Part shown: positions 7,001 to 8,068 of the stretch, in pieces
How the letters are laid out: every line of letters begins with the position of its first letter
Numbering within the stretch: position 1 is the first letter of the stretch
DNA from: Bryobacterales bacterium
GTDB taxonomy: Bacteria; Acidobacteriota; Terriglobia; Bryobacterales; Bryobacteraceae
Direction: 5' to 3'
Length of the DNA stretch: 8,068 nucleotides
Assembly: GCA_003142355.1 (NCBI GenBank)
Contig: PLMF01000168.1
Location: 399 to 8,466, forward strand
The notes under the pieces: model-generated
The model's database searches: none
Seen by the model: the letters and a program-made list of their open reading frames with translations, nothing else
Told to the model about the DNA's origin: nothing
Position numbers and translations under genes: made by a program

Positions 7001-7659
7001 CCAGTTGGCAATTGGGAGACGTTGTCTCTCCCGGCCAGATCGCGACTATTTTCGGCGAGGAACTGGCGCCGGCGGCGGGCTCGGCAACCGGCTTTCCGCT
7101 GCCGCAGAATTTGCAGGGCGTCACGGTGACGGTCGGGGGAGTTGCCGCACCGCAATTCTACGTCTCTCCGACGCAGATCAATTTTCAGGTGCCGTTCGGA
7201 GTCGCCCTGGGCGGAACGTCGATCGTAGTGACGCGCGGCAGTGGGTCCGTGGGACGGCCGGTCTTTGTGATTTCCGCCAACCCTGGTATCTTCACGGCGG
7301 CGGGTGATGGCTACAACTCGCCGATGGTCGTCCACACCTCCGATTACACCCAGGTGACGCTACAGAACCCGGCCCATGCAGGCGAGTACCTGGCGATTTT
7401 CTGTACTGGTTTGGGAGCTGTTAACGGGAGCGTTCGAGCGGGGGATGCAGCCCCAGCGGCGACTATCCAGCAGGGCTTTGAAGTGGTGGTCGATTCACGG
7501 CTCGTAGATTCTGCGCCATACGCAGGCCTGGCGCCGGGCTTCGCCGGCCTGTACCAGGTGAATTTCCAGGTGTATTCCGGCGAGACGCCCGGCGCCAAAC
7601 TGGTGTACGTTTCCATTCTGGGCGTGTCATCCAACCAGGTGCCGCTTTACGTGCAATGA
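4021..7659 (+). CDS. Large exported beta-propeller protein: DUF7948-like, SBBP and Asp-box repeats, TIGR03437-like C terminus
   Basis: A 1212-residue exported protein. The ATG at 4021 gives a clear signal peptide (MQRTWLLLLLTSALYA); the frame is open further upstream to 3880, but that stretch is not signal-like. Residues ~22-205 match the DUF7948-type module (YGRVRFARVYPGIDLVFHG and LEYDFEVAPGVSPDKI, then LLIDPVLGYAARFG). SBBP propeller repeats follow at ~205-371 (LLYSTYLGGDTRDDAAGIAV, DGNAYVAGTT). Residues ~383-675 hold seven Asp-box (BNR/sialidase-like) motifs of the form S/T-x-D-x-G-x-x-W, e.g. TNDGGVTW, KSLDAGANW, RTEDGGKTW. SBBP repeats resume at ~719-972. The C terminus (~987-1212; FNAASWQLGDVVSPGQIATI to SSNQVPLYVQ) is the TIGR03437 type common in Solibacter. 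No catalytic motif or membrane anchor is visible, so a cell-surface or secreted binding/structural role is inferred. The leader has only a G-rich ribosome-site-like stretch (GGGGG). Confidence 0.88.
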   Translation: MQRTWLLLLLTSALYATPHLRLPTWIEAADEGGFVVRAGRGAYYLAASGDLRLSSQLEMRLLGRAPGSGASLSNRLPGYTNDLRDNDPARWRTGIPQYGRVRFARVYPGIDLVFHGEQTELEYDFEVAPGVSPDKIALEFDGAESVRLGSSGELMVDDFCFLRPRVFQEGKRIRGAYRLLGRNRVGFRVGRYDRTRALLIDPVLGYAARFGSQGNDPIQALAVDPAGNVYIAGTTTSAIPLLNPINPKPGAGNCFQQCESVFQQCEGVFVAKFDATGAKLLYSTYLGGDTRDDAAGIAVDRDGNAYVAGTTRTVGYTTPRAWVMKLNPSGSAILYNRSIAGDTAASAIAVDTQGNAYLAGTSLALDFPAVNALEAQTPVKSLFVTNDGGVTWRALNNNLAALIVNSLAIDPTRPATLYAATTIGLYKSLDAGANWTQLLTAQNAYQVVLDPNTPSTLYALYEDSAGNNQVAKSVDAGTTWQALTGVLPSPSFPAPGRQFGSLALDPSQPSVVWLTSFANQIPSIYRSVDGGAHWSDVHDFPVSFIGQGDSLAGGAIVVDPTNSARVYACCAYGLTYVVPAVFRTEDGGKTWVEGGRANISTPVVDPRNGATLYASSGTGLLRSIDAGQSWTDVALPSIALPGSNFNGLAIDRLGALYLVNDAGILLRSTDDGITWTVRYGPWTNSSANAQGAHILALDPVSPSSTIYVGFTGMGRFEHAFAAKLDPAGSILWATLIAGSIQDQALAVAVDSAGNAYVAGTTNSLDFPLANPVQAVRGKAVGYGFDAFLTKISSDGSKLLYSTYLGGSGDDAANAVAVDSAGEAYITGSTTWTDFPTVNGIQAAPGSNSGGSFVAKFDATGGKLLYSTYLSGGGGSSIAVDAQGSAWVAGQAGIGLPLVLPISSSGGGAYIAKLAPSGTGIVLGFSTYVGSADDRIAAIAIGPTGSIWMAGTADSPNFLGGAAFESGGFLARLDLEPLAPATPGIPLVRAVFNAASWQLGDVVSPGQIATIFGEELAPAAGSATGFPLPQNLQGVTVTVGGVAAPQFYVSPTQINFQVPFGVALGGTSIVVTRGSGSVGRPVFVISANPGIFTAAGDGYNSPMVVHTSDYTQVTLQNPAHAGEYLAIFCTGLGAVNGSVRAGDAAPAATIQQGFEVVVDSRLVDSAPYAGLAPGFAGLYQVNFQVYSGETPGAKLVYVSILGVSSNQVPLYVQ
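4780..4821 (+). repeat. 21-bp imperfect tandem duplication in the propeller gene
   Basis: Two 21-bp units lie in frame, 4780-4800 and 4801-4821, sharing TTTTCAGCAGTGCGAA and differing mainly in the first codon and one base near the end. They encode CFQQCES and VFQQCEG. The duplication adds seven residues, including an extra cysteine, to the loop between two SBBP blades of an exported protein. Confidence 0.85.
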
Positions 7660-7664
7660 AGGCT

Positions 7665-7769
7665 TCAATGGAAGTTGTGCGACGACGGGGCCGCGCCCGC
7701 GGGTAGCGGCTCGATGCGGGCGGCTTTCACCGAGATCACGCCATCCAGGTTTTGCAGCACACCTGTCCG
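7665..7769 (-). pseudogene. dnaE2: C-terminal fragment resembling error-prone DNA polymerase DnaE2
   Basis: From just after an in-frame stop (7772-7770), the minus strand reads TGVLQNLDGVISVKAARIEP, then LPAGAAPSSHNFH and a TGA at 7667-7665. In my memory this matches the end of the C-terminal OB-fold region of DnaE2/ImuC, the translesion DNA polymerase III alpha paralogue, whose members finish with a G-x-L-Q-x-x-G-V-x-x-V-x-A-x-R-I pattern and an SHDFH-like tail. Only ~34 of more than 1000 residues are present, so the gene is a remnant cut at about 7766-7770. Its stop is 5 bp from the stop of the propeller gene, tail to tail. The assignment rests on a short motif. Confidence 0.55.
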
Positions 7770-7778
7770 TCATTGGCG

Positions 7779-7784
7779 TATACC
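7779..7784 (+). promoter_or_regulatory. Weak -10 candidate for the RelE-like gene
   Basis: TATACC (7779-7784), overlapping the small palindrome GTATAC (7778-7783), is the only -10-like sequence between the DnaE2-like remnant and the ATG at 7800. No good -35 sits at the standard distance; TTGCAG at 7752-7757 is 21 nt away. It would place transcription start within about 10 nt of the start codon. Confidence 0.25.
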
Positions 7785-7799
7785 AGTGGGGTGAGCGAC

Positions 7800-8068
7800 A
7801 TGATCGCGGTCGTGGAAACGGAGGAGTTCCTGGCCGATGTGAAAGGTGTGCTCTCAGAAGATGAACATGACGACCTGATCCTGTATGTCGCACTGCATCC
7901 TGAAGCGGGTGAAGCGATACCCGGGACGGGCGGGTTGCGGAAAATGCGGTGGATGGCTAGAGGCAGGGGCAAAAGAGGCGGATCGCGCATCATATACTAC
8001 TTTCACGACATCCACGTTCCTTTGTTCCCGATGGCGATCTTCGCGAAAAATGTCCAAACCGATTTGTC
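7800..8068 (+). CDS. RelE/HigB-like toxin of a type II toxin-antitoxin system (3' end outside window)
   Basis: The ATG at 7800-7802 opens a frame that stays open to the window edge (89 codons seen): MIAVVETEEFLADVKGVLSE, then HPEAGEAIPGTGGLRKMRW, GRGKRGGSRIIYYFHD and VPLFPMAIFAKN. The pattern of an acidic helical N terminus, G-T-G-G-x-R-K-x-R-W, a basic G-K-R-G-G-x-R-x-I-Y-Y and a final F-A-K-N strand is that of the RelE-type toxins (HigB branch), which cut mRNA at the ribosome. GGGGTGAG 4 nt upstream can serve as ribosome-binding site. In this branch the toxin gene usually precedes an XRE-type antitoxin gene, which would lie beyond the window. Codons follow the general GC-rich pattern with a few rarer ones (ATA, AGA). 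Confidence 0.85.
   Translation, partial: MIAVVETEEFLADVKGVLSEDEHDDLILYVALHPEAGEAIPGTGGLRKMRWMARGRGKRGGSRIIYYFHDIHVPLFPMAIFAKNVQTDL

Noticed and set aside
7690..7710. Hairpin GCCGC/GCGGC around CCCGCGGG as a terminator of the propeller gene
   Set aside because: The arms are only 5 bp, the inner palindrome leaves no loop, there is no T-run after it, and it falls inside the DnaE2-like remnant.

Overview
The window is high-GC bacterial DNA that most resembles an acidobacterium of the Solibacter/Bryobacteraceae type. The main clue is the large secreted protein at 4021-7659: it combines an N-terminal DUF7948-like module, SBBP beta-propeller repeats and a C-terminal domain of the TIGR03437 type, which is strongly expanded in Solibacter. 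Assignment comes from recognised protein motifs only; no database search was possible.

Layout. (1) 2-895 (+): 3' part of a homoserine dehydrogenase gene that begins outside the window. (2) 2630-847 (-): a compact three-gene operon of a membrane-anchored SPFH/band-7 protein, a 55-residue Arc-like ribbon-helix-helix protein and a two-TM protein with two DUF3592-like segments. The genes are 6 nt apart and then overlap by 4 nt. The operon has a near-consensus sigma70 promoter (TTGACA-N16-TATCAT) covered by three TGA-NN-TCA boxes at exact 11-bp spacing, a layout that suggests the operon's own RHH protein represses it. The last gene overlaps the end of the homoserine dehydrogenase gene by 49 bp, tail to tail. 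(3) 2747-3921: a stretch of gene debris. It holds a type I phosphodiesterase fragment (+) cut off at its catalytic-Thr motif and again near its 3' end, then on the other strand a Phd/YefM-type antitoxin followed by a VapC/PIN toxin missing its N terminus and its centre. (4) 4021-7659 (+): a 1212-residue exported beta-propeller protein in which a block of seven Asp-box motifs interrupts the SBBP repeats. (5) 7665-7769 (-): a tail fragment resembling the C terminus of error-prone DNA polymerase DnaE2. (6) 7800-8068 (+): the start of a RelE/HigB-like toxin gene running off the window.

The only set of genes that visibly works together is the SPFH-RHH-DUF3592 operon. The other genes look like independent neighbours: a housekeeping gene, an exported protein, and a toxin-antitoxin/remnant zone of the kind left by repeated insertion and deletion. 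No rRNA, tRNA, CRISPR array, insertion sequence or convincing intrinsic terminator was seen.
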